The notes: a model not told the origin generated them from the sequence alone. A stretch of DNA of 33,122 bases from Variovorax paradoxus (GCF_018614955.1 NZ_JAGGNV010000086.1:1-33122), one strand, 5' to 3'. Shown: positions 15,986-24,280, numbered from the stretch's first letter. Numbers and translations are program-made.

Positions 15986-16900
15986 TCAGATCGGATCCCA
16001 GCTGAACACGTCGGCCGAACGATCGAGCTCGTAGAAGCTCGCCTTCAGCGCCGGCAGCGCATGGCTGGCCACGGTCTGCGGGCTCCAGCCTTCGCTGCGG
16101 TGCACCGAGCGCACCGGCCGCGGCTGGCTCATGAGGAAGATCTCGTTGTTGCGAACGGCGAAGATCTGGCCGTTGACATCCTTGGCGGCATCGCTGGCCA
16201 GGCAGACGGCGAGCGGCGCGATCTTGGCCGGCGTCATCTGCTTCAGGCGGTCGACGCGCGCCTGCTCCTCGGGCGTCTCGGTCGGGATCGAGCCGATCAT
16301 CCGGCTCCAGGCAAAGGGCGAGATGCAATTGGAGCGCACGTGGAACTTCTGCATGTCGAGCGCAATCGACTTCGACAGCGCCGCGATGCCGAGCTTCGCC
16401 GCGCTGTAGTTGGCCTGGCCGAAGTTGCCGACCAGCCCGGAGGTGGAGGTCATGTGCACGAAGCAGCCGCTTTCCTGCTCCTTGAAGTGCGTGGCCGCGG
16501 CGCGGCTCACGTAGAAGCTGCCGTACAGGTGCACCTTGATGACCGCATCCCATTCCTCCGCACTCATCTTGTGGAAGAAGCGGTCGCGCAGGATGCCGGC
16601 GTTGTTGACGACGACGTCGATGCGGCCGAAGGCCTCCACCGCCGTGCCGACGATGCGTGCCGCGGCGGCCGGCTCCGACACGCTGTCGGTATTGGCCACC
16701 GCCTGCCCGCCGAAGGCCTCGATCTCGTTGACCACGGCCTGCGCGGGGCCTACGTCCTGGCCCTCGCCGCCGACCGAGGCGCCGATGTCGTTGACCACGA
16801 CCCGGGCGCCTTCGTGCGCCATGGCCAGCGCGATGTCGCGGCCGATGCCGCCGCCGGCACCGGTGACGACGACGACCTTGTTCTCCACCATCCTGTTCAT
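15986..16900 (-). CDS. SDR family 3-hydroxyacyl-CoA dehydrogenase-like enzyme
   Basis: The 304-residue protein is a classical SDR: TGAGGGIG at 13-20, VNNAG at 98-102, STSG around 152-155 and the catalytic Tyr165-xxx-Lys169 (YSAAK). It resembles the SDR domain of peroxisomal multifunctional enzyme 2/17-beta-HSD4 (VVVNDIGASVGGEG, ILRDRFFHKMSAEEWDAVIKVHL). Past the core, a C-terminal tail of about 45 residues (RPVRSVHRSEGWSPQTVASH onward) goes beyond the usual 250 residues. It probably oxidises a 3-hydroxyacyl-CoA with NAD. AAGGAG stands before the ATG at 16900, and the stop is 6 bp from the DUF35 start. If the thiolase-like partner is a retro-aldolase, this SDR may act in a different turn of the pathway. 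Confidence 0.88.
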   Translation of the reverse strand: MNRMVENKVVVVTGAGGGIGRDIALAMAHEGARVVVNDIGASVGGEGQDVGPAQAVVNEIEAFGGQAVANTDSVSEPAAAARIVGTAVEAFGRIDVVVNNAGILRDRFFHKMSAEEWDAVIKVHLYGSFYVSRAAATHFKEQESGCFVHMTSTSGLVGNFGQANYSAAKLGIAALSKSIALDMQKFHVRSNCISPFAWSRMIGSIPTETPEEQARVDRLKQMTPAKIAPLAVCLASDAAKDVNGQIFAVRNNEIFLMSQPRPVRSVHRSEGWSPQTVASHALPALKASFYELDRSADVFSWDPI

Positions 16901-16904
16901 GCGT

Positions 16905-17705
16905 TCACTCCTTGTCCGTGCGCGCCGGCCACTGAAAGGCCGGCGGCTCTTTGTCGAAAAATCTCTCCACCGCCTCGCGGTGCGGCGTGGTCTGGAAGCA
17001 CAGGGCCTGGCCGTTGGCCTCGGCCTCGAAGGCGGCTTCCATGGCGCCCGCGTCGAGCGCGATGCGCTTGACCAGGCCCACGGCCAGCGGCGAGGCGCCG
17101 ACGAAGCTGTCCGCCAGGGCCAGTGCCCGCGGCAGCAGCGCGGCCTGCTCGTGCTGCTCCATGGCGATGCCGAGCGCCAGCGCCTCCCGCGCGTCCAACT
17201 CCCTGGCCGAGAGGAACAGCTCGCGGGCGCGCTGCGCGCCGACGATGCGCGGCAGGGTGTAGGTGGCGCCGCAGTCCGGGACGAGCCCGATCCGCATGAA
17301 GACCATGCAGAAGCGGGCACGCCGCGTCACCAGCACGAAGTCCGCCGCCAGCGCCAGGCTGAAGCCGGCGCCGTAGGCCGCGCCGTCCACCGCGGCGATG
17401 ACGGGGCGGTCCAGCGACAGCAGCTCGCGAAAGATCGCGTGCGTGCCCTGCATGCGCGCACGCAGACCGTCGCTTTCCAGCGTGTCGGCGGCGGCGATGC
17501 CGCGCAGGTCGCCGCCCGCGCAGAAGGCGCCATTGGCGCCGGTGATCACCACGGCACGGATGCCGCTGTCGGCCTTGACCCGGGCGATGGCGGCGGCCAG
17601 GCCCTCCTTCAGCTCGGGGGTGAGCGAGTTGCGGGTGGCGGGGTTGTCGAGGGTCACGACGGCCGTGGTGCCGCGGCGCTCGAAGCGAACCGGTGTCTCG
17701 CTCAT
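16905..17705 (-). CDS. Enoyl-CoA hydratase/isomerase family protein (PaaG-like active site)
   Basis: The 266-residue crotonase-fold protein carries the oxyanion-hole segments FCAGGDL (61-67) and GAAYGAGFSLALAADF (108-123). At the catalytic positions it has MVFMRIGLVPDCGATYTLPR: the first hydratase Glu is replaced, and Asp144 in VPDCG corresponds to the catalytic Asp of PaaG-type delta3-delta2 isomerases. This argues for an isomerase or ring-type isomerase rather than a plain hydratase. The start overlaps the ligase stop by ATGA, with AAGGA upstream. The protein ends 4 bp before the SDR start, so it is in the same tight operon. Confidence 0.87.
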   Translation of the reverse strand: MSETPVRFERRGTTAVVTLDNPATRNSLTPELKEGLAAAIARVKADSGIRAVVITGANGAFCAGGDLRGIAAADTLESDGLRARMQGTHAIFRELLSLDRPVIAAVDGAAYGAGFSLALAADFVLVTRRARFCMVFMRIGLVPDCGATYTLPRIVGAQRARELFLSARELDAREALALGIAMEQHEQAALLPRALALADSFVGASPLAVGLVKRIALDAGAMEAAFEAEANGQALCFQTTPHREAVERFFDKEPPAFQWPARTDKE

Positions 17706-19375
17706 GTGGATTCCTTTTGAGCCGCGGCGCGGTGCTGCTCCTGCAGCTCACGCCAGAGGATCTTGCCGGTGCCCGACTTGGGCAAAGCGTCCATGAATTC
17801 GACGAGACGGGGCGCCTTGTAGACCGCCATGCGGCCGCGTGCCCAATCGACGATGTCCTGCTCGGTCACCTCGCCGCGGAAGCCGGGCTTGAGCGAGACG
17901 ATCGCCTTCACCGCCTCGCCCTGCCTGGCGTCGGGCACGCCGATGATGCAGGCCTCGTGGATCGCCGGGTGCTCGTACATCATGTTCTCCACCTCGGCCG
18001 GCCAGACCTTGTAGCCCGAGCTGTTGATCATCCGTTTCAGGCGGTCGCGCATGAAGAAGTAGCCTTCCTCGTCCACGTAGGCCAGGTCGCCGGTACGGAA
18101 GAAGCGCTTGCCCTCCAGCTCGAAGAAGGCTTCGCGGTCGGCCTGCGGGTTGCGCCAGTAGCCGATGGTGTTCTGCGGCGCGTGGGTGACCAGCTCGCCC
18201 ACCTCGCCCCGCGGCAGTTCCTTCAGCGTCTCCGGGTCCACGATGCGGGTGTCCACCCCCTGCGCCGGGATGCCCAGGCACTGGCGTTTGCCGCGCGCGA
18301 GCGGGTTGGCCTGCAGGAAGGAGGCCGTCTCCGTCAGGCCGTAGCCCTCGTTGTAGGTGATGCCGTAACGCTGCTGCATCATCGTCGCCACCGCTTCCGG
18401 CATCGCCGCGGCGCCGCCGGAGAGGAGAGTCAGGCTGGAGATGTCGCGCTGCGCCACCTCGGGATGCGAGAAGAAGTCCAGGATCATCGCCGGCGGGGCC
18501 GTCCATGCGGTGACGCGGTGGCGCTCGATCAGCCGGGCGGCGAGGGCCGGATTCCAGCGCGGGAGCATCACCGAGGTGCCGCCCAGGAAGATCGGCATGT
18601 TCATGCCGTTCTGCAGGCCGAGCATGTGGAACAGCGGTGCGACCGCGAGCACCACCGTCTCGCAATGCAGGCCCTTCCAGACGTGCGAGGCGGCCAGGGA
18701 GGCGATCACCGTCTGGTGGGTGTGCATGCAGCCCTTGGGGTGGCCGGTGGTGCCCGAGGTGTAGGGCAGGATGGCGAGGTCCGTGGGGCGGATATCCGGG
18801 TCGGCGCCATCGCCGGCCGCCGGCACGCTGGCCCAGCCTGCGCAATCCGGGCGCGAGATCGGACGCAGCGGAGCAAGCACCCAATCCGGAATTTCGTCGG
18901 CGCTGTCCCCCACGGCCTCGGCGTACGCGTGCACGACGATCCGGTCGAACAAGCCCGGCTCGAAGTGCGCAAGAAGCTCCTGCGCCACGAACGCGATGCG
19001 CGCGCCGCTGTTCTCGGCGTAGTAGCGGACCTCCCGGGCCTTGCTCATGGGATTCACGGGCACAACGACGCCGCCCGCGCGCAGGATCGCGTAGCAGGCG
19101 ATCACGAACTGCGGGCAGTTCTGGCTGGCCACCAGCACGCGGTCGCCGCGCTTGAGCGCGAGCGTGTCGCGCAGCCAGGCTGCCATCGCAGCCACGCGCT
19201 GCTGGAGCTCGGCATAGCGGATGACGCTGCCGCAGTAGACGATCGCAGCCTTCTGCGGATAGCGCCGCGCCGCGAGCTCGAGGTACTCCGCGAGCGTCGC
19301 CTGCGGCACGACCAGCTCGCGCGCGACGCCTTTGGGCCAGAAGCGGAAGTGCGGACCTTCGCCCTGAACCATCAT
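17702..19375 (-). CDS. AMP-forming acyl-CoA synthetase
   Basis: The 557-residue protein has all signatures of the ANL superfamily: P-loop YTSGTTGHPKG (205-215), YGLTETASF, the hinge region RTGDLAYVDEEGYFFMRDRLKRMI, INSSGYKVWPAEVE, and the C-terminal catalytic Lys in PKSGTGKILWREL. It activates a carboxylic acid with ATP and CoA. VNPMSKAREVRYYAENSGA and HMLGLQNGMNMPIFLGG are typical of long-chain/fatty-acid-like ligases from Burkholderiales clusters. The start ATGATG overlaps the acyl-CoA dehydrogenase stop (ATGA), with GGAG upstream; the second ATG (19372) is an alternative. It would open module B of the cluster, and the substrate is unknown. Confidence 0.9.
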   Translation of the reverse strand: MMVQGEGPHFRFWPKGVARELVVPQATLAEYLELAARRYPQKAAIVYCGSVIRYAELQQRVAAMAAWLRDTLALKRGDRVLVASQNCPQFVIACYAILRAGGVVVPVNPMSKAREVRYYAENSGARIAFVAQELLAHFEPGLFDRIVVHAYAEAVGDSADEIPDWVLAPLRPISRPDCAGWASVPAAGDGADPDIRPTDLAILPYTSGTTGHPKGCMHTHQTVIASLAASHVWKGLHCETVVLAVAPLFHMLGLQNGMNMPIFLGGTSVMLPRWNPALAARLIERHRVTAWTAPPAMILDFFSHPEVAQRDISSLTLLSGGAAAMPEAVATMMQQRYGITYNEGYGLTETASFLQANPLARGKRQCLGIPAQGVDTRIVDPETLKELPRGEVGELVTHAPQNTIGYWRNPQADREAFFELEGKRFFRTGDLAYVDEEGYFFMRDRLKRMINSSGYKVWPAEVENMMYEHPAIHEACIIGVPDARQGEAVKAIVSLKPGFRGEVTEQDIVDWARGRMAVYKAPRLVEFMDALPKSGTGKILWRELQEQHRAAAQKEST

Positions 19376-20526
19376 TGCTTCTCCATGGCGCGGGCGATGA
19401 TTTCCTTCATCACCTCGTTGGCGCCGCCGTAGATGCGGCCGACGCGCACGTCGGCATAGAGCCGCGCGATCGGGTATTCGTTCATGAAGCCGTAGCCGCC
19501 GTGCAGCTGCAGGCACTCGTCGACGATGCGGCAGCAGGCGTCGGTGGTCCACCACTTGGCCATCGCTGCGGTCGGCACGTCCAGTTCGTTCCGCATCAAT
19601 CGGGCGATGCAGTCGTCCACGAACGCGCGCGCCACCTGCGCCTGCGTTTCGCACTCGGCGAGCTTGAAGCGGGTGTTCTGCATCTTCAGCAGCGGCTCGC
19701 CGAACACCTGGCGGTCGCGCACGTACTCGAGCGTCTCGCCGATCGCGCGCTGCATGCTCGCCACCGCACCGACGGCGATCAGCATGCGCTCGCGCGGCAG
19801 CTGCGCCATCAGCTGCGGGAAGCCGCGGCCCTCCTCGGCGCCGAGCAGGTTCTCGACCGGCACACGCACGTCGTCGAAGAAGAGCTCGGTGGTGTCCAGC
19901 GTCTTCTGGCCCATCTTGTCCAAGAGCGGCCCGCGGCGAAAGCCCGCCGTGCCTTCGGTCTCCACCATCAGCAGCGAAATCCCCTTGGCGCCACCCGCGG
20001 CATCCGTCTTCGCTGCGACGCAGACGAGGCCGGCGTGCATGCCGTTGGTGATAAAGGTCTTGCTGCCGCTGATGCGCCAATGGTCGCCATCGCGCCGCGC
20101 CTGCGTCTTGATGCGCTGCAGGTCGGTGCCGGCGCCGGGCTCGGTCATCGCGATGGCCGCCACCAGCTCGCCGCTGGCCATCCGGGGCAGCCAGCGGCGC
20201 TTCTGTTCCTCGGTGCCGTAGGCCAGCAGGTAGTGGGCGACGATGCCGCTGTGCACGTTGTTGCTGAAGGCTTGCGCCATGGCGCGCATCTGCTCCTCGC
20301 AGATCACCGCCTCGTGCAGGAAGCTGCCGCCGCCACCACCGTATTCCTCGGGGATGCTGGCGCACAGCAGGCCGGCTGCACCGGCCTGGGTCCAGATGTC
20401 GCGGTCGGCATGGTGCTGCGCGCGCCAGCGCGTCTCGTTGGGAACGCATTCGCGTTCGAAGAAGCGGCGCGCGCTGTCGCGCAGCATCTCCAGTTCTTCC
20501 GTCATCCACGGCCGGGTGGGGTTCAT
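19372..20526 (-). CDS. Acyl-CoA dehydrogenase, LCAD-like
   Basis: The 384-residue protein has the ACAD fold (SIPEEYGGGGGSFLHEA, AMTEPGAGTDLQRIKTQA, ISGSKTFITNGMHAG, QLHGGYGFMNEYPIARLYADVRVGRIYGGANEVMKEIIAR). At the MCAD catalytic site it has Gly (YGGANE). The base is instead Glu246 in LPRERMLIA, as in long-chain and isovaleryl-CoA dehydrogenases. This suggests long or branched acyl-CoA substrates. The start overlaps the SDR stop by one base, and the stop overlaps the ligase start. It differs clearly from the MCAD-like enzyme at 13244, so the two probably act on different intermediates. Confidence 0.92.
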   Translation of the reverse strand: MNPTRPWMTEELEMLRDSARRFFERECVPNETRWRAQHHADRDIWTQAGAAGLLCASIPEEYGGGGGSFLHEAVICEEQMRAMAQAFSNNVHSGIVAHYLLAYGTEEQKRRWLPRMASGELVAAIAMTEPGAGTDLQRIKTQARRDGDHWRISGSKTFITNGMHAGLVCVAAKTDAAGGAKGISLLMVETEGTAGFRRGPLLDKMGQKTLDTTELFFDDVRVPVENLLGAEEGRGFPQLMAQLPRERMLIAVGAVASMQRAIGETLEYVRDRQVFGEPLLKMQNTRFKLAECETQAQVARAFVDDCIARLMRNELDVPTAAMAKWWTTDACCRIVDECLQLHGGYGFMNEYPIARLYADVRVGRIYGGANEVMKEIIARAMEKQ

Positions 20527-21353
20527 CACGGCCGCCCGCCTCCGCAGACCAGCACCTGGCCGCTCACGTAGTTGGATTCCGGAATGCAGAACAGGTAGAC
20601 CGCGCCGGCCGCTTCTTGCGGCGTGCCGCCGCGGCCCAGCGGGATCATGGCTTCCGCGTTCTTCAGGATCTGCGGGTTGACGCCCACCTTGATCTGCCGG
20701 CCTTCGATGTCGATGCTGGCGCCGGCGCTGGCGTCCGCTTCGGTCAAACGCGTCTTGATGAGCCCGAAGGCGACGCTGTTGACGTTGACCTTGTAGCGGC
20801 CCCATTCCTTGGCCATCGCCTTGGTCAACCCGTTGATGCCGGCCTTGGCGGCCGCGTAGTTGGCCTGGCCCGCGTTGCCGTAGACGCCGGAGGTCGAGGA
20901 GATGTTGACTACCTTGCGGAATACCTCGCGGCCTTCGTCGGCCTCGCGCTTGGCGGCATCGCGGATGAAATTGGAGGCCGCGCGCAGGATGCGGAAAGGC
21001 GCGGTCAGGTGCACCGCGAGCATGGCTTCCCACTGCTCGTCGGTCATCTTCTGCACCACGTTGTCCCAGGTGTAGCCGGCGTTGTTGACGATGATGTCCA
21101 GGCCGCCGTAGCTGTCGACGGCGGTGCGCACGAAGCGGTCGGCAAAGCCGCTGTCCGTCACGCTGCCGCCGCAGGCGGTGGCGCTGCCGCCTGCGGCCAC
21201 GATGTCGGCGACGGTCTGCAGCGCTGGTTCGGCGTCGAGGTCGTTGATGACGACGCTGGCCCCTTCGCTCGCCAGCTTGAGCGCGATCTCGCGCCCGATG
21301 CCGCGGCCGGAGCCGGAAACGATGGCAACCTTGCCTTCGAGTTTGCGGTTCAT
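20526..21353 (-). CDS. SDR family oxidoreductase, 3-hydroxyacyl-CoA dehydrogenase-like
   Basis: The 275-residue classical SDR has SGSGRGIG (13-20), VNNAGYTWDNVVQKMTDEQW, NISSTSGVYGNAGQANYAAAK with Tyr166 and Lys170, and a C-terminal VSGQVLVCGGG. It is closest in feel to FabG-like/MFE-2-like 3-hydroxyacyl-CoA dehydrogenases. An insertion after the NAD-binding half (FIRDAAKREADEGREVF) is common in this subgroup. AGGAG lies before the ATG at 21353. It sits between the MaoC hydratase and the LCAD-like enzyme, completing the hydration-oxidation steps of module A. Confidence 0.88.
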   Translation of the reverse strand: MNRKLEGKVAIVSGSGRGIGREIALKLASEGASVVINDLDAEPALQTVADIVAAGGSATACGGSVTDSGFADRFVRTAVDSYGGLDIIVNNAGYTWDNVVQKMTDEQWEAMLAVHLTAPFRILRAASNFIRDAAKREADEGREVFRKVVNISSTSGVYGNAGQANYAAAKAGINGLTKAMAKEWGRYKVNVNSVAFGLIKTRLTEADASAGASIDIEGRQIKVGVNPQILKNAEAMIPLGRGGTPQEAAGAVYLFCIPESNYVSGQVLVCGGGRP

Positions 21354-21375
21354 GTGTTGTCTCCTATGTCCTGTG

Positions 21376-21804
21376 TCAGTTCAATGTGAGCAGCGCCTCG
21401 CCGCTCAGCTTGACGATGCCGTCCTGGTTGGCCGTCACGATCTGCAGCCGCACGCAGCGCCGGCCCTCGTGTTCGAACTTCTCGGCGACCCTGCCAGTGC
21501 ATGTGATGCGCTCGCCCACATGGGTGATGGCGGCGAAGCGCACATCGAGCGAACGGATCGCCGACTGCGGCACCCAGTTCGTCAACAGCCGTCCCAGCCA
21601 GGCGGCCGACAGCATGCCGTGCGCGAACACGTCGGGCATGCCGGCGGATTGGGCGAAGTCGGTGTCGACGTGGATCGGGTTGTGGTCGCCGGAGGCACCG
21701 CAATACAGCGCGAGTGCGAGGCGGGTGATCGGTGGCAATTCCAGCGCGGGGAGCGTGTCGCCGGGCTGCAGCGTGTTCCAGTCCGGGAGGGTTGTGGTGG
21801 TCAT
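21376..21804 (-). CDS. MaoC-like (R)-hydratase domain protein, catalytic subunit
   Basis: The 142-residue single hotdog protein contains YCGASGDHNPIHVDTDFA, the hydratase-2 motif with catalytic Asp40 and His45, then AHGMLSAAWLGRLLTNWVP. MaoC enzymes hydrate trans-2-enoyl-CoA to (R)-3-hydroxyacyl-CoA. As a half-size protein it probably pairs with the non-catalytic MaoC N-type protein at 22117, as in other split hydratases. I set the start at 21804, where AGAGG precedes the ATG; the frame is open further into the repeat region but without support. The gene stops 22 bp before the SDR start. Confidence 0.87.
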   Translation of the reverse strand: MTTTTLPDWNTLQPGDTLPALELPPITRLALALYCGASGDHNPIHVDTDFAQSAGMPDVFAHGMLSAAWLGRLLTNWVPQSAIRSLDVRFAAITHVGERITCTGRVAEKFEHEGRRCVRLQIVTANQDGIVKLSGEALLTLN

Positions 21805-21837
21805 TGGGTTGGCCTCTCGCCTTGACGGTTGGGGCGA

Positions 21838-21939
21838 GCCGAGGGCACCGGGTGCCCGATTCCGCTCATGTCCCCCGCAGCGGGCTGCGCCCGCTGCTCC
21901 TCCTTTACTTCGCTCCATCGGGCACCCGCCGCCCTCGGC
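21838..21939. repeat. Palindromic repeat element, copy 1
   Basis: Outer arms 21838-21860 and 21917-21939 are complementary at 21 of 23 positions. Between them lies a core that begins TCCGCTCATGTCCCCC, carries an inner hairpin (GCAGCGGGC at 21877-21885 pairing with GCCCGCTGC at 21889-21897) and ends CTCCTTTACTTCGCT. The same core, reverse-complemented, is found in copy 2, but with unrelated outer arms. It lies in the 312-bp gap between two hydratase genes of one operon. Confidence 0.75.
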
Positions 21940-21988
21940 TTGGGAGCGCTGCGCGTTCTCAGCCCGTGAACACCCACGCTGCTCCCAG

Positions 21989-22088
21989 GATCAGGCCGGC
22001 GGGGCGCGCTGCGCAGCGAAGTAAAGGAGGAGGAGGCCGCAGGCCGCCGGGGGACATGAGCGGAGCAGCGCGCCCCGCCGGCCTGATC
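21989..22088. repeat. Palindromic repeat element, copy 2 (inverted)
   Basis: Outer arms 21989-22012 and 22065-22088 are perfectly complementary over 24 bp. The core (22013-22064) is the reverse complement of the copy 1 core, with the same ends (AGCGAAGTAAAGGAGGA and GGGGGACATGAGCGGA) and a different inner stem (GGCCGC/GCGGCC region). The pairing arms share no sequence with those of copy 1. It could be a REP-like element, a structured RNA or a processing/termination site within the operon. Confidence 0.75.
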
Positions 22089-22116
22089 CCGCCCCAGAAA
22101 CCGGATCAAGGCAAAG

Positions 22117-22560
22117 TCACCCATTGCGCACCACCGTCACGCAACGCAACTCGGCCACCAGTTCATCGCGCTGGTTGCTCACGCGCGTCTCGCGCACCAC
22201 GAACTCGAGCGCCCCGCCCTTCTTGTCGTAGATGTCATCGATGCGCTGCTGGAATCTCAGCGTGTCGCCGGCATAGGCCATCGCGTGGTAGCTGAAGCCC
22301 TGCTCGCCGTGCAGCAGGCTGCGGTAGTCCATGCGAAGCAGCTCGCGGATGGCGGCCGGGTTGGGCGATTCCATCTCGAGGCAGAAAAGGAAGGTGGGCG
22401 GCACCGGCAGGCCCGGATGCCCCGCGTCGCGTGCAGCAGCTTCATCGATGTAGACCGCGTCGGTCTGGCCGGTGGCCTTGGCGAAGAAGCGCAGGCGGCC
22501 CTTTTCCACTTCCACCTCGAAGGGCGGCAACGTGTGGCCGATATGGCGGCGATCGATCAT
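22117..22560 (-). CDS. MaoC N-terminal-type hotdog protein, partner of the split hydratase
   Basis: The 147-residue protein (MIDRRHIGHTLPPFEVEVEKGRLRFFAKATG at the start) matches the MaoC_dehydrat_N/FAS1-type hotdog domain. The segments YIDEAAARDAGHPGLPVPPTFLFCLEME and LLHGEQGFSYHAMAYAGDTLRFQQRI are typical, and it lacks the DHNPIHVD catalytic motif. Such proteins form heterodimers with a catalytic MaoC subunit, here the gene at 21376 across the repeat region. It starts 5 bp after the thiolase stop, without a strong ribosome site, which suggests translational coupling. Confidence 0.82.
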   Translation of the reverse strand: MIDRRHIGHTLPPFEVEVEKGRLRFFAKATGQTDAVYIDEAAARDAGHPGLPVPPTFLFCLEMESPNPAAIRELLRMDYRSLLHGEQGFSYHAMAYAGDTLRFQQRIDDIYDKKGGALEFVVRETRVSNQRDELVAELRCVTVVRNG

Positions 22561-22565
22561 TGTTT

Positions 22566-23759
22566 TCAGTTGCGCTGATAGAGCGTGACCACGCAGGCGC
22601 CACCCAGCCCCAGGTTGTGCTGCAGCGCGAGGCGCGCGCCTTCCACCTGGCGCTGCTCGGCCCGGCCGCGCAGCTGCCACACCAGTTCCGCGCATTGCGC
22701 AAGGCCGGTGGCGCCGAGCGGATGGCCCTTGGACAGCAGGCCGCCGGACGGGTTGGTCACCACGCGGCCGCCGTAGGTGTTGTCGCCCTCGACGATGAAG
22801 CGCTCCGCCGTGCCCTCGGGCGTGAGGCCCAGCGCCTCGTAGGTGATCAGCTCGTTGGCGGTGAAGCAGTCGTGCAGCTCCACCACGTCCAGTTCCTCGG
22901 GCCCGATGCCGGCGGCTTCGTACACCTGCTTCGCCGCGGCGACCGTCATGTCGTAGCCCACCAGCTTGCGCATGTCCTGGCTCTCGAAGGTGGACGGCGT
23001 GTCGGTGGTCATGGCCTGCGCCGCGATCACGACGCGCATGTCCAGGCCGTGCTTCTTCGCGAACTCGGCCGAGCAGACGATCGCCGCGGCCGCGCCGCAG
23101 GTCGGCGGGCAGCACTGGAAACGGGTGAGCGGATCGAACACCAAGGGGGCGGCCATCACCTCGTCCAGCGTCAGCGTCTGGCGGAACACCGCCAGCGGAT
23201 TGCGCGCCGCATGCTGGCGCGCCTTCACCGAGATGCGGCCGAAGGTGTCGCGGCGGATGCCGTGCTGCGCCATGTAGTCGCGGCCGGCGCCGCCGAAGAA
23301 CTGCGCCGCGCGCGGCGCTTCGGGGATGAAGCCCTGCTTCTGCGTCATCACCTCGGCGAAGCGCGCCATCGGCGAGGGCCGGTCGTCGTAGGCGCCCTTG
23401 AGCGCGCCGGGCTGCATCTGCTCGAAGCCGAGCGCGATGGCGCATTCGACCACGCCGCTTTCGACCGCCTGGCGCGCGAGGAACAGTGCACTCGAACCGG
23501 TGGAGCAGTTGTTGTTGAGGTTGAAGACCGGGATGCCTGTGAGGCCGACGCCATAGATGGCCGCCTGGCCGGCGGTGGAGTCGCCGTAGACGTAGCCGAC
23601 GTAGGCCTGCTGCACCAGGGAGTAGTCGACACCGGCATCGTCGAGCGCGAGCTTCGCGGCGCGTGCACCCATCACGGTGTAGGGATCGCTGGCGCCGGGC
23701 TTGGTGAAGGGGATCATGCCCACGCCGACCACGTGGACGGGGCGCTGCATACGTGTCAT
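22566..23759 (-). CDS. Thiolase, SCP-x/lipid-transfer type
   Basis: The 397-residue protein keeps all catalytic residues: Cys85 in NLNNNCSTGSSAL, the NEL motif region FTANELITYEALGL, His346 in NPSGGLLSKGHPLGATG and Cys389 in GLGGACVVTLY. It would cleave 3-ketoacyl-CoA with CoA. SCP-x type thiolases commonly handle branched or bulky side chains such as sterols and methyl-branched acids. AGGAG precedes the ATG at 23759. Unlike the thiolase-like protein at 14409 it is a normal Claisen enzyme, so the cluster has two different chain-cleavage chemistries. Confidence 0.9.
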   Translation of the reverse strand: MTRMQRPVHVVGVGMIPFTKPGASDPYTVMGARAAKLALDDAGVDYSLVQQAYVGYVYGDSTAGQAAIYGVGLTGIPVFNLNNNCSTGSSALFLARQAVESGVVECAIALGFEQMQPGALKGAYDDRPSPMARFAEVMTQKQGFIPEAPRAAQFFGGAGRDYMAQHGIRRDTFGRISVKARQHAARNPLAVFRQTLTLDEVMAAPLVFDPLTRFQCCPPTCGAAAAIVCSAEFAKKHGLDMRVVIAAQAMTTDTPSTFESQDMRKLVGYDMTVAAAKQVYEAAGIGPEELDVVELHDCFTANELITYEALGLTPEGTAERFIVEGDNTYGGRVVTNPSGGLLSKGHPLGATGLAQCAELVWQLRGRAEQRQVEGARLALQHNLGLGGACVVTLYQRN

Positions 23760-23845
23760 GGAAGCTCCTGAATGATGGGAGAAGTCTCGGCCGCCGCACG
23801 CGCTTCAACAATCGCGGATCGGGCCAAAACGATTGGCCGAAACGC

Positions 23846-24280
23846 TCATGTCGGTTCGCGGTAGCGGAAGGTGCCCATGGCGCGCGCCGCCACCTCGCCG
23901 CCGGCGTCGGTGACGGTGGCTTCGCAAAAGCACACCGAGCGGCCGCCGCCGGTGGCGCGCCCTTGCGCCTGCAGCCGCCCGCTGGTGGGCCGCATGAAGG
24001 CGATGTGCATGTCGACGGTGACAACCTCGCGCGCATAGCCGATGCGCGAGAGCGCGGCATGCGCCATCGCGCTGTCGAGCAGGGTCATCAGCACGCCGCC
24101 ATGGCCGCTCGCATGGTTGTTCAGCAATTCGGGACGCAGTTCCACCGACACCACGGCTTCGCCGCCGTCGGTGCGCTCGACCCGCAGGCCCAGGTGCTCG
24201 GAAAAGGGGACGTAGCGCTGCGGGCCGCTGCTCGGCCTGTCGCCCTCCTCCCGCTGCGCGCTTGCCAGGTGCAGACTCAT
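23846..24280 (-). CDS. PaaI-family hotdog thioesterase
   Basis: The 144-residue protein has the PaaI/4HBT-II hotdog motif LLNNHASGHGGVLMTLLDSAMAHAA, followed by VTVDMHIAFMRPTSGRLQAQGRATGGGRSVCFCEATVTDAGGEVAARAMGTFRY. The HGG turn and the Asp of the central helix fit a CoA thioesterase. It would release CoA from stalled or dead-end intermediates. The start overlaps the SDR stop by ATGA. The gene ends 86 bp before the SCPx thiolase. Confidence 0.87.
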   Translation of the reverse strand: MSLHLASAQREEGDRPSSGPQRYVPFSEHLGLRVERTDGGEAVVSVELRPELLNNHASGHGGVLMTLLDSAMAHAALSRIGYAREVVTVDMHIAFMRPTSGRLQAQGRATGGGRSVCFCEATVTDAGGEVAARAMGTFRYREPT

